A program made the translations under genes and the position numbers. Shown in pieces: positions 1-6,106 of a stretch of 7,709 bases of DNA. The notes under the pieces are model-generated. The model saw only the letters and a list, made by a program, of their open reading frames with translations, did not search any database and was not told the origin of the DNA. Each line of letters starts with the position of its first letter. Position 1 is the stretch's first letter. This DNA comes from Burkholderiaceae bacterium (GTDB lineage: Bacteria > Pseudomonadota > Gammaproteobacteria > Burkholderiales > Burkholderiaceae), in assembly GCA_017998575.1 (NCBI GenBank), contig JAGOCV010000193.1, positions 1 through 7,709 of the forward strand, read 5' to 3'.

Positions 1-423
1 GTGCAGGGCTTCCATGGCGACGATGCGCTGCCGGCCTTCCTGGAGGGGCTCGACACGCTGGTGTGCCTGTTGCCGCTCACGCCGGCGACGCGCGGCATCC
101 TCGGCCGTGCCACTTTCGACCGGCTACCGCGCGGCGCGACGCTGGTTCACGTGGGCCGTGGCGAGCACCTGGTGCCGGCCGACCTGCAGGCCGCGCTGGC
201 CGACGGCCACTTGCGTGGCGCCGTCGTCGACGTTTTCGCGCGAGAGCCGCTGCCGCCGGACGACGCGCTCTGGGCCACACCGGGCCTGGTCGTCACGCCG
301 CACATGGCCACCCTGGCGACGCTGTCCAGCATTGGCGGGCAGATCGTGGCCAACGTCGAGCGGCTGGTGCGCGGCGAGCCGCTGGCCAACCGGGTCGATG
401 TGGCGGGTTACGCCACGGCGTGA
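1..423 (+). CDS. ghrA: Glyoxylate/hydroxypyruvate reductase A-like, 3' part
   Basis: The C-terminal 140 residues of a D-2-hydroxyacid dehydrogenase that reduces glyoxylate to glycolate and hydroxypyruvate to glycerate with NAD(P)H in the cytosol. The reading frame is open to the left edge, so the first codon (GTG) is probably an internal Val and the N-terminal part of a roughly 310-aa protein is missing. The catalytic residues of the family are visible: Arg in VGRGEHL (residue 53), Glu in REPLP (82) and His in TPHMA (101). The layout of LLPLTPATRGI, VVDVFAREPLP and the C-terminal GEPLANRVD matches E. coli GhrA, as I remember it, better than SerA or GhrB. A glyoxylate-type aminotransferase follows 151 bp downstream on the same strand, which supports the substrate class. 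Membership of the superfamily is secure; exact substrate is inferred. Confidence 0.88.
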   Translation: MQGFHGDDALPAFLEGLDTLVCLLPLTPATRGILGRATFDRLPRGATLVHVGRGEHLVPADLQAALADGHLRGAVVDVFAREPLPPDDALWATPGLVVTPHMATLATLSSIGGQIVANVERLVRGEPLANRVDVAGYATA

Positions 424-451
424 CGCCCGGCTCCATCGCCCGCCGGCATAC

Positions 452-493
452 CCGCGCGCGGGGCGATGGCCGCGCGGTCCCGGGGAATCCCCG
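452..493. repeat. Two small inverted repeats after ghrA
   Basis: The gap between ghrA and the aminotransferase holds two perfect short hairpins. The first pairs CCGCGCG (452-458) with CGCGCGG (471-477) over a 12-nt loop. The second pairs CGGGG (481-485) with CCCCG (489-493) over AAT. Neither is followed by a T-run, so a Rho-independent terminator is not well supported. They may slow or end ghrA transcription, or be chance in G+C-rich DNA. Confidence 0.3.
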
Positions 494-562
494 TCGGTGA
501 TAAGCTGCCCGCCTTTCGCCCCGATCCGCGCGCACCTTTTCGCTGCAGCGCGTCATTGCCCC

Positions 563-569
563 AAGGAGA
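563..569 (+). promoter_or_regulatory. Shine-Dalgarno site for the aminotransferase
   Basis: AAGGAGA lies 5 nt before the ATG at 575. It fixes the start and rules out the long in-frame extension that runs back into the ghrA coding region. Confidence 0.85.
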
Positions 570-574
570 CTCCC

Positions 575-1753
575 ATGCCCGGACTGCTGCCCGACGTCGA
601 TCCCGATGGTCTGCTGGAATTCTCGGTCGTCTACACCGACCGCGCGCTCAACCACATGTCGCAGAACTTCCAGGGTGTGATGCGCGACATCTCGGCCATC
701 CTCAAGGAGGTCTATGGCGCGCATTCCACCGCGCTGGTGCCCGGCAGCGGCACCTTCGGCATGGAAGCCGTGGCCCGCCAGTTCGCTACGGGCAAGGATG
801 TGCTGGTGATCCGCAACGGCTGGTTCAGCTACCGCTGGACCCAGATCTTCGAGATGGGCGGCATTCCCGCCTCGTCCACCGTGCTCAAGGCGCGCCAGCT
901 CGCGCCCGGCGCCACGCAGCCGTGGCAGCCCGCGCCCATCGCCGAGGTGGTGGCCGCCATCGCCGAGAAGAAGCCGGCCGTGGTGTTCGCACCGCACGTC
1001 GAGACGGCCAGCGGCATGATCCTGCCCGACGGCTACCTGCGCGCCGTGGCCGATGCCGTGCACGCGGTGGGTGGCCTGTTCGTGCTGGACTGCATCGCCT
1101 CGGGCGCCATGTGGGTCGACATGAAGGCCACCGGCGTGGACGTGATCGTCTCGGCCCCGCAGAAGGGCTGGAGCAGCTCGCCCTGCTGCGCCATGGTGAT
1201 GATGAGCGAGCGCGCGCGCCAGGCCATCGACGGCACCACCAGCACCAGCTTCGCCTGCGACCTGAAGAAGTGGCTGCAGATCATGGAAGCCTACGAAGGC
1301 GGCGGCCACATGTACCACGCCACCATGCCCACCGACGCACTCACGCGTCTGGCCGTGGTGATGCGCGAGACGCGTGCCTACGGCTTCGCCAGGGTGCGCG
1401 CCGAGCAGGAAGAACTGGGCCGCAAAGTGCGTGAACTGTTCGAGCGCCGCGGCTTCGCCAGCGTGGCCGCCGACGGCTTCAAGGCACCCGGCGTGGTGGT
1501 GAGCTACACCACCGATCCCGACATCCACAGCGGAAAGAAATTCATCGCCGAAGGCCTGCAGACCGCCTCGGGCGTGCCGCTGCAATGTGACGAGGGCCCC
1601 GACTTCAAGACCTTCCGCGTGGGGCTGTTCGGCCTGGAGAAGTGGCACCACGTCGACCGCACCGTGGCCCATCTGGCCGCCGCGCTCGACCGCATGGGTG
1701 TGCCCGCCGCCACGACCGCCGCCCGCAACGCCACCGCTGCCCAACCCGCATGA
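575..1753 (+). CDS. Class V aminotransferase, alanine/serine-glyoxylate type
   Basis: A 392-aa PLP-dependent fold-type I transaminase, the usual length for the alanine-glyoxylate/serine-glyoxylate/serine-pyruvate aminotransferase family. It probably passes an amino group between an amino acid (Ala or Ser) and glyoxylate in the cytosol. Visible marks are the phosphate-binding region GSGTFGMEAVAR near residue 65, the Asp that pairs with the pyridine nitrogen (Asp172 in LFVLDCIASGA), and the Schiff-base Lys197 in SAPQKGW, 25 residues later as expected. A late FRVGLFG motif supplies the substrate-side region. The residues after the lysine (WSSSPCCAM) differ from the family sequences I know. The start is chosen from AAGGAGA at 563-569. 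It follows ghrA and overlaps the DUF3297 gene, so the unit may convert serine plus glyoxylate to hydroxypyruvate plus glycine, with the reductase removing hydroxypyruvate. Amino donor is inferred, not shown. Confidence 0.88.
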   Translation: MPGLLPDVDPDGLLEFSVVYTDRALNHMSQNFQGVMRDISAILKEVYGAHSTALVPGSGTFGMEAVARQFATGKDVLVIRNGWFSYRWTQIFEMGGIPASSTVLKARQLAPGATQPWQPAPIAEVVAAIAEKKPAVVFAPHVETASGMILPDGYLRAVADAVHAVGGLFVLDCIASGAMWVDMKATGVDVIVSAPQKGWSSSPCCAMVMMSERARQAIDGTTSTSFACDLKKWLQIMEAYEGGGHMYHATMPTDALTRLAVVMRETRAYGFARVRAEQEELGRKVRELFERRGFASVAADGFKAPGVVVSYTTDPDIHSGKKFIAEGLQTASGVPLQCDEGPDFKTFRVGLFGLEKWHHVDRTVAHLAAALDRMGVPAATTAARNATAAQPA

Positions 1754-2016
1754 ACGACACCGCCGCCGCCCCTACGCCCGCCGAACGCCCCGCGTTGCCG
1801 GATCGCCTGTCGGTCGATCCGAAGAGCCCGCACCACCAACCCTGGGTGTTCGAGCACGATATCGGGATCCGCTTCAACGACAAGGAACGCTTCGACGTCG
1901 AGGAATACTGCCTGAGCGAAGGCTGGATCAAGGTGCCTGCCGGCAAGACGCTCGACCGGCGCGGCCGCCCCATGCTCATCACGCTCAAGGGCCGCGTCGA
2001 GGCGTTCTACCGCTGA
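1750..2016 (+). CDS. DUF3297 family protein
   Basis: An 88-aa cytosolic protein with no signal peptide or membrane segment. The region LPDRLSVDPKSPHH (16-29), then FEHDIGIRFN (34-43), EEYCLSEGWIKV (51-62), AGKTLDRRGRP (64-74) and a C-terminal VEAFYR match the DUF3297 family as I remember it; the family has no assigned role. The first 14 residues are Ala/Pro-rich and probably a variable tail. Its ATG overlaps the aminotransferase stop as ATGA (1750-1753), so translation is likely coupled and the two are co-transcribed. No independent ribosome-binding site is obvious. A hairpin begins 9 nt after its stop. A metabolic link to the aminotransferase is only suggested by the overlap. Confidence 0.87.
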   Translation: MNDTAAAPTPAERPALPDRLSVDPKSPHHQPWVFEHDIGIRFNDKERFDVEEYCLSEGWIKVPAGKTLDRRGRPMLITLKGRVEAFYR

Positions 2017-2024
2017 CATGACGG

Positions 2025-2060
2025 CCTGGCGCCTCGCCTGCGCGCCAGGAAAGCAGGTTT
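2025..2060 (+). terminator. Probable terminator hairpin after DUF3297
   Basis: CCTGGCGC (2025-2032) pairs perfectly with GCGCCAGG (2042-2049) over a 9-nt loop, 9 nt after the DUF3297 stop. The following tract is AAAGCAGGTTT, so the U-run is short and late. It is a weak intrinsic terminator or an RNA 3'-end hairpin rather than a textbook one. A competing stem CCTGC (2037-2041)/GCAGG (2053-2057) overlaps it. Confidence 0.45.
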
Positions 2061-2129
2061 CGATCTGCTGATCGGCGAGGTCGTTCGCGCACCGCGGCGC
2101 CGACCTTTCCCGGTTCCAGAATCCCGGCC

Positions 2130-2150
2130 CGGCCCACGCAACGTGGGCCG
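2130..2150. promoter_or_regulatory. Perfect 9-bp inverted repeat before the SnoaL-like gene
   Basis: CGGCCCACG (2130-2138) and CGTGGGCCG (2142-2150) are exact reverse complements around a CAA spacer. The element ends 7 nt before the GAGGA ribosome-binding site and 19 nt before the start codon. It could be a dimer-binding operator or a hairpin in the leader RNA that affects ribosome access. No T-run follows, so it is unlikely to end transcription. Function is inference. Confidence 0.4.
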
Positions 2151-2169
2151 CTTCGCCGAGGAACCGAGA

Positions 2170-2943
2170 ATGTCCGATCCATCCCCGAAGGCCAAAGTCC
2201 GTGCCGTACTCGAATGCATGGAGACAGGTGACCTGTCCGCCCTCCAGTACATCCACCCCACGCGCTTCCGGCAACACAACCTGATGCTGCCCGATGGTGT
2301 CGAAGGCGTTCTGGGCGTGCTGCGCTCCCAGCCGCCAGGAACCTTCAAGGCGCGGGTGATCCGCCTGTTCCAGGACGGTGATCATGTCTTCGCCCATACC
2401 GAATACGACTTCTTCGGCCCCAGGATCGGCTTCGATGTGTTCCGCTTCGAGGACGACCTGATCGTCGAGCACTGGGACAACCTGCGGCCCGTGCTGCCGC
2501 CCAACCGCAGTGGGCGTACGGCCACCGACGGCCCGGTCCACAGCATCGATGTGCGCCGCACGCAGGCGAGCCGGCGCATCGCGCGCGATTTCGTGGAGCA
2601 GAACTGGCTGCACCGGCGCAACACCTACGCCAGCTTCATCCGCGACGACCGGTATGTCCAGCACAACCCCGCGGGCGCCGATGGGCTGTCGAGCTTCCTG
2701 CAAACGCTGGTGCAGCTCGAGCGCGAGGGATTGGTCCTGCAGTTCTCCCGCGTCCACAAGGTGCTGGCCGAGGGCGAGTTCGCGCTCGTCGTGAGCGAAG
2801 GTGTCTACGGGCCCGGCGCCGGGGTGCCCACCGCCTTCTACGACCTGTTCCATGTGCAGGACGGCTTCATCACGGAACACTGGGACGTCATCGAGCCGAT
2901 TGCCCCGGTGCATGAACACTGCCACGGCAACGGCAAGTTCTAG
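2170..2943 (+). CDS. Tandem SnoaL-like / NTF2-fold protein
   Basis: A 257-aa soluble protein built from two copies of an NTF2/SnoaL-like domain, roughly residues 8-112 and 133-248. Both copies show the same landmarks in order: QHN (35-37 and 164-166), a DG turn (42-43 and 171-172), a V-x-x-[LV]-x-[DE]-G stretch before a core strand (63-70 and 195-202), and EHWD (100-103 and 236-239) followed by a proline-bearing end. This matches the COG4922-type 'SnoaL-like' family, normally a single domain of about 130-150 aa. Members are often annotated as aldol-condensation or polyketide-cyclase-like, but most are uncharacterised, so the reaction is unknown. The ATG at 2170 is chosen because GAGGA (2158-2162) sits 7 nt before it. 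A GTG at 2143 lies inside the inverted repeat and has no such site. It stands alone between a terminator-like hairpin and a 148-bp gap. Confidence 0.82.
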   Translation: MSDPSPKAKVRAVLECMETGDLSALQYIHPTRFRQHNLMLPDGVEGVLGVLRSQPPGTFKARVIRLFQDGDHVFAHTEYDFFGPRIGFDVFRFEDDLIVEHWDNLRPVLPPNRSGRTATDGPVHSIDVRRTQASRRIARDFVEQNWLHRRNTYASFIRDDRYVQHNPAGADGLSSFLQTLVQLEREGLVLQFSRVHKVLAEGEFALVVSEGVYGPGAGVPTAFYDLFHVQDGFITEHWDVIEPIAPVHEHCHGNGKF

Positions 2944-3062
2944 CCACCGCCGGCCACGCTCTGGCGCTCCGGGGCCGCGAATGAAAGCTGCCGCACGCAC
3001 ACACCGGGCCTGCGGGGCAGGGTGCCGCGTGCCGTCTGCCATGCCGGGCGTGGGCGCGCTGC

Positions 3063-3068
3063 TACCAT
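3063..3068 (+). promoter_or_regulatory. Possible -10 element for the hybrid kinase
   Basis: TACCAT (3063-3068) resembles the sigma-70 -10 hexamer and would place the transcript start about 17 nt before the ATG at 3092. No convincing -35 hexamer is seen about 17 bp upstream, so this is a weak call made mainly from position. Confidence 0.25.
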
Positions 3069-3091
3069 GGCTGACACTCACATCGCACCGG

Positions 3092-4843
3092 ATGATCACG
3101 CCAGAACGTATCCCGTACTCCGAAAGGCCCGGTGGCGGAGTGCAGGCGTCGCCACTGACCGAGATGGAGCAGTACGCCGAGGCCGCGGCCCCGGTCTGGC
3201 CTGCCTATCTCGCGACTGCGGCAGTCTATGTGCTGCTGGCCTGGAATCATCTTCCGCGCATGTGGCTCGCGCTCTGGGCGGTGATCTTCGTGGCGCACAC
3301 GAGTGTTCGCGGCCTGCTGTTCCACCGTTACGGGCGACTGCCGCAGGCGCAGAAAGAGGCCACGGCCGACGCCTGGCGCAAGCGCTTCGCGGTGGTGATG
3401 CTGGGCTACGGCGCGCTGCAGAGCGTGCTGATTCCGCCAGCCATCGCAGCGGTGCCCGAGGCCAACGCCATGTGGCTGACCTTCGTGATCTTCTTCGGCT
3501 GCGCGCTTGTGTCGGCGCTGATGCCGTTGAGTGCCCTCAGCCTGCGCCTGTACCTCGCAATCACCCTCGTGCCCACGGCCCTGGCATGGGCCTTCGTGGA
3601 TGGGGAGAAGGCATGGCTCCTGCCGGTCGTGCTGGTCGTCGCGGCCGTGCTGTGCCTGAAGCTCGGCCGCGACCGGCTCGCCGAGGTGCGCCAGCGGCAC
3701 GACCTGACCCGGCGCCTGGCGCAGAGCGTCGAGCAGCTTCGCCGCAGCAACATGTCGCGCACGCGGATGATCATGGAAGCCAGCCACGACCTGCGCCAGC
3801 CGGCCCACGCCCTGAGCATGATGGCCGAGCGCCTGCGCCAGGCCACGCCTGGAGCCGATCTGCAGGCGTGCATCGCGGACATGGAGCATTCCATCGCCAG
3901 CCTGACCGACATGCTGGGTGAACTCATGGAATTCTCGCAACTCGATCTCGGCGAATACTCCCCGCATCTGGAAGCGGTGGACCTGCGGGCACTGCTGGTC
4001 GACCTCGAGGCCCGCTTTGCTCCGGGGGCCGCGCGCAAGTCGTTGCGCTGGCGCTCCAGCGCCGCGGACGTGCGGGCGATGGCGGATCCCTGGCTGTTGC
4101 GACGCGTGATCGACAACGCCGTGTCCAATGCCGTCCGGTACACGGTGGCCGGCACGGTTTCCGTCATGTGCGAAGCGCGCGATGGACGGGCCGTGCTCCG
4201 CGTGCAGGACACGGGCCCGGGTATCGCGGCCGACGACATCGAGCGTGCCTTCATGGCGTACGTGCGACTGCCGCGCAGCGCGGGCGAAGAGCCCGGGCGA
4301 GGCCTGGGGCTGGCTTTCGCGCGCCGCGCCGCAGAGGCGATGGGAGGGCGCCTGGAACTGGTATCCCGGCCGGGCCATGGCACGACCGTCACGCTCTCGC
4401 TGGATGCGGCCCCCGTGTGCCCGGCAAGCGCCGACGCGCCTGCGGTCGCAGCGTCGTTGCCGCTGGCCGACCGCCACCTCCTGCTGGTCGAGAACGATGT
4501 GGTGCTCCGCCGCAGCATGCAGGACGTGCTGGTGGGCTGGGGGGCGACCGTCGATGCCGTGGGCGAAGTGGCGGCCATCGACGCACTGGTTGCGCGCCCG
4601 ACGCTGGTGCTGGCCGACCTGCACCTCGACGGCACGGGCAACGGCTTCGACGCCATTGCCCGGGTGCGTGCGCGTCACCCCGGCGCGTGGATTCCCGCCA
4701 TCCTGGTCACGGGCGACACCGATCCGGACATGTTCGAGCAGGCGCGCCGCCAGGGGATCGACGTGGCCTACAAGCCCGTGCGGCCCAGCCGGTTGCGGCA
4801 GATGATCGACGATGCGCTGGTGTCCACCCGCGCGCCAGACTGA
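3092..4843 (+). CDS. Membrane hybrid histidine kinase with receiver
   Basis: A 583-aa sensor kinase. Six hydrophobic segments lie at about 34-52, 57-77, 98-120, 127-150, 152-170 and 174-191, with very short loops and no periplasmic or PAS domain. A linker at about 192-220 may be coiled. HisKA follows with SHDLRQP, phospho-acceptor His232. The HATPase domain has Asn342 and Asn346 (DNAVSNAV), DTGPG from Asp373 and GRGLGL at 402-407. A C-terminal receiver (about 463-578) has Asp509 as acceptor, Thr540 and Lys561. The acidic pair reads Glu467-Asn468 where Asp/Glu-Asp is usual. It should autophosphorylate on His and pass phosphate to its own receiver; the output partner is not in this window. ATG 3092 gives a protein that starts just before the first helix. 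In-frame ATGs at 2801 and 3041 would overlap the previous gene or lengthen the tail without a ribosome-binding site, and ATG 3164 is a shorter option. The signal is unknown. Confidence 0.9.
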   Translation: MITPERIPYSERPGGGVQASPLTEMEQYAEAAAPVWPAYLATAAVYVLLAWNHLPRMWLALWAVIFVAHTSVRGLLFHRYGRLPQAQKEATADAWRKRFAVVMLGYGALQSVLIPPAIAAVPEANAMWLTFVIFFGCALVSALMPLSALSLRLYLAITLVPTALAWAFVDGEKAWLLPVVLVVAAVLCLKLGRDRLAEVRQRHDLTRRLAQSVEQLRRSNMSRTRMIMEASHDLRQPAHALSMMAERLRQATPGADLQACIADMEHSIASLTDMLGELMEFSQLDLGEYSPHLEAVDLRALLVDLEARFAPGAARKSLRWRSSAADVRAMADPWLLRRVIDNAVSNAVRYTVAGTVSVMCEARDGRAVLRVQDTGPGIAADDIERAFMAYVRLPRSAGEEPGRGLGLAFARRAAEAMGGRLELVSRPGHGTTVTLSLDAAPVCPASADAPAVAASLPLADRHLLLVENDVVLRRSMQDVLVGWGATVDAVGEVAAIDALVARPTLVLADLHLDGTGNGFDAIARVRARHPGAWIPAILVTGDTDPDMFEQARRQGIDVAYKPVRPSRLRQMIDDALVSTRAPD

Positions 4844-4863
4844 CGACGGTTCAGGCCAGGCGG

Positions 4864-4894
4864 CCGGCCATGGCGCGTCAGCCCCCGGGGCCGG
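4864..4894. repeat. Inverted repeat CCGGCC/GGCCGG after the kinase
   Basis: CCGGCC (4864-4869) pairs with GGCCGG (4889-4894) over a 19-nt loop in the gap between the kinase and the small downstream gene. It is followed by A5, not T, on the + strand, so a terminator reading rightward is not supported. It may be chance in G+C-rich DNA. Confidence 0.2.
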
Positions 4895-4955
4895 AAAAAT
4901 GCAACACAGAAGCGTCCTACGCGCGCCGCGGCACGGCTCAGGGACACTCGTGCCC

Positions 4956-5246
4956 ATGATCTTTGCCATCGAAGCCACGGATTTCGACGCGCAGGGCAGT
5001 CTGGAACGCATCCGCTGGCACTGCGTGGATCTCAAGGACCAAATCGTGCACGGAACATCCGAGGTGTTGACCGTCGAGCAGGCCGTCGCCAAGGCCAGGG
5101 GCCACAGCGTCCACGTCTGCTTTCAGGGGGCGCCAGGAACACCCGTGATGGTCGGTCCCGTCAACGGCCGCATGACATTCATCGATCACCCTGACACGGC
5201 GCCAGCGCAGCGCCTCACGGCATTGCCGCCGATCAAGCGCCGCTGA
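4956..5246 (+). CDS. Small hypothetical protein, possibly DUF3892-like
   Basis: A 96-aa protein without signal peptide or membrane segment. It begins with MIFAIEATDFD, has a central RIRWHCVDL strand (18-26) and a segment TVEQAVAKARG (39-49). The C-terminal half carries G-P-V-N-G-R-M and ends LTALPPIKRR. The order of a strand around RW, an acidic or helical V-E-x-A/V segment, a strand with VHVC and a closing LxxLP resembles DUF3892-type proteins, but I would not assign the family firmly. The start is uncertain: AGGGA (4940-4944) is 11 nt before ATG 4956 and 5 nt before an in-frame GTG at 4950, so two extra residues are possible. It lies 112 bp after the kinase and converges with the minus-strand pair 40 bp later. 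Function unknown. Confidence 0.68.
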   Translation: MIFAIEATDFDAQGSLERIRWHCVDLKDQIVHGTSEVLTVEQAVAKARGHSVHVCFQGAPGTPVMVGPVNGRMTFIDHPDTAPAQRLTALPPIKRR

Positions 5247-5286
5247 GGGACGGCTGCCCCGCGATCCAGCCCGGTCGGTCGGCGCT

Positions 5287-5580
5287 TCAGCCCGAGCCCA
5301 GGTCCGACTGCCGCTTGCGCGTTGGATGGCCCTCTGCCTTGGGTGAGCGCGTCGGATCCGGTCCGCTGTCGCGGGTCTCGCCGGGATCGCCTTCGACGGG
5401 AGGCAGACCGATCACCACGCCCACACTGCCCACGGCCTCGCCAATCCTGGTTGCAACGCTCTTGTGCTGCGTCTGGCTGCTGCTCGTGTCCAGCGCCGCG
5501 CCAGGGTCTTCTTCGCCCACCGCCGATTCCTGCTTCAGATCGACGGGCGCTTTGTCGTGCCGGCAGTCTGGGGTGTTCAT
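5287..5580 (-). CDS. Small disordered hypothetical protein
   Basis: A 97-aa protein, predicted cytosolic since no signal peptide is present. Its N-terminal third is acidic (KQES, GEEDPG). A Ser/Gln/His stretch (32-40) leads to the only hydrophobic segment, VATRIGEAVGSVGVVIGLPP (42-61). The last third is Pro/Gly/Asp/Arg-rich and ends in a basic TRKRQ before DLGSG. The central segment is rich in Gly and Val and too polar at its start to be a clear membrane helix. The ATG at 5580 is set by AGGAGA at 5589-5594 with an 8-nt spacer; longer frames reaching 5877 are composition artefacts opposite the neighbouring gene. It lies 16 nt downstream of the exported-protein gene, so they form one operon. 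I do not recognise a family; the role is unknown. Confidence 0.72.
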   Translation of the reverse strand: MNTPDCRHDKAPVDLKQESAVGEEDPGAALDTSSSQTQHKSVATRIGEAVGSVGVVIGLPPVEGDPGETRDSGPDPTRSPKAEGHPTRKRQSDLGSG

Positions 5581-5588
5581 GTCGTCGC

Positions 5589-5594
5589 TCTCCT
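5589..5594 (-). promoter_or_regulatory. Shine-Dalgarno site for the 97-aa gene
   Basis: AGGAGA on the minus strand, 8 nt before ATG 5580. It overlaps the region just after the upstream gene's stop (5597-5599), as in a tightly packed operon. Confidence 0.8.
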
Positions 5595-5596
5595 GT

Positions 5597-6034
5597 TCAT
5601 TTCGGCGCGTGGCCCGTGCCGCCCGTGGCGCTGCCGCCGGTGCCGCGCACGTCCTTCGCGCTGGACCGGTCACTGCCGCCATCATGCGGCTCGGCGCGGT
5701 TGATCGGCGGCGCCGACCGGTTGGTGCCGTCGTTCGGCCGTGTGCTGGGCGGTCGGTGGTGATCGGGGTCGACACGGTTGTTGCGCTGCAAGCCCTGGCT
5801 GCCCGTGTGGCGAGCAGTCGAAGACGGATTGCTGGCGGCCGGCGAGGGGCGGTTGGGGTGGCCGTCGCCCACGCCATCCGTGCGCCTGTCGCTGGCGGCA
5901 GAACCCTGGTTGCCGGGTATGCCTGCGCCGGACTGGGCCGTTGCCACGAAGGGCAGGGCGGTCGCTATGGCCATCGCAAGGACGGCGGCGTGCGTGGCGC
6001 GCGAGGGCGCGCGGCGGCGTGCTGGTGGGGGCAT
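5597..6034 (-). CDS. Exported low-complexity hypothetical protein
   Basis: A 145-aa protein with a Sec-type signal peptide: a basic start (residues 5-12 hold four Arg), a hydrophobic core AAVLAMAIATALPFV (16-30) and a likely cleavage after ATA (residue 33), leaving QSGAG. The mature part, about 112 residues, has no Cys and very few bulky hydrophobics. It is dominated by Gly, Ser, Asn, Asp, Pro, Arg and His, so it is predicted to be intrinsically disordered in the periplasm or outside the cell. ATG 6034 is chosen because AGGAG (6041-6045) is 6 nt upstream; the ATG at 6040 abuts that site and the 6109 start has no support. It is first of two genes, 16 nt before the next. A candidate promoter lies 73-108 nt upstream. 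No family recognised; stress-related or envelope roles are speculation. Confidence 0.72.
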   Translation of the reverse strand: MPPPARRRAPSRATHAAVLAMAIATALPFVATAQSGAGIPGNQGSAASDRRTDGVGDGHPNRPSPAASNPSSTARHTGSQGLQRNNRVDPDHHRPPSTRPNDGTNRSAPPINRAEPHDGGSDRSSAKDVRGTGGSATGGTGHAPK

Positions 6035-6040
6035 GTGCAT

Positions 6041-6045
6041 CTCCT
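6041..6045 (-). promoter_or_regulatory. Shine-Dalgarno site deciding the exported protein's start
   Basis: AGGAG on the minus strand, 6 nt before ATG 6034. The nearer ATG at 6040 directly abuts it, with no spacer, and so is unlikely to be used. Confidence 0.78.
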
Positions 6046-6106
6046 GCAGATGTCCGCGCGGCCACAGCCAATGCCGACTGCGCGCGCGGACGGGGTGGAT
6101 GCAATT

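Noticed and set aside
14..574. In-frame extension of the aminotransferase back to position 14
   Set aside because: It overlaps the ghrA coding region in another frame, reads as Arg/Trp/Ser-rich shadow sequence, and a strong AAGGAGA marks the start at 575.
293..1744. Long minus-strand open frame opposite the aminotransferase
   Set aside because: His/Gly/Ala-rich antisense shadow typical of high-G+C genes; no domain, and the + strand gene is clear.
2143..2169. GTG start at 2143 for the SnoaL-like gene
   Set aside because: It lies inside the inverted repeat, before the GAGGA site that serves ATG 2170.
2801..3091. In-frame extension of the hybrid kinase from ATG 2801 or ATG 3041
   Set aside because: The 2801 start overlaps the SnoaL-like gene and reads as Ser/Thr/Arg shadow; the 3041 start has no ribosome-binding site and precedes the possible -10 element.
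1504..3099. Long minus-strand open frame across DUF3297 and the SnoaL-like gene
   Set aside because: It spans two well-supported + strand genes and their gaps, with no recognisable motif.
4812..4949. Longer N terminus for the 96-aa gene
   Set aside because: It overlaps the kinase 3' end and is Gly/Ala/Arg-rich; the AGGGA site serves 4950 or 4956.
3062..5092. Long minus-strand open frame opposite the kinase
   Set aside because: Antisense shadow of a gene with complete kinase and receiver motifs.
5580..5877. 196-aa version of the 97-aa disordered protein starting at 5877
   Set aside because: The extra 99 residues overlap the exported-protein gene in another frame and AGGAGA points to 5580.
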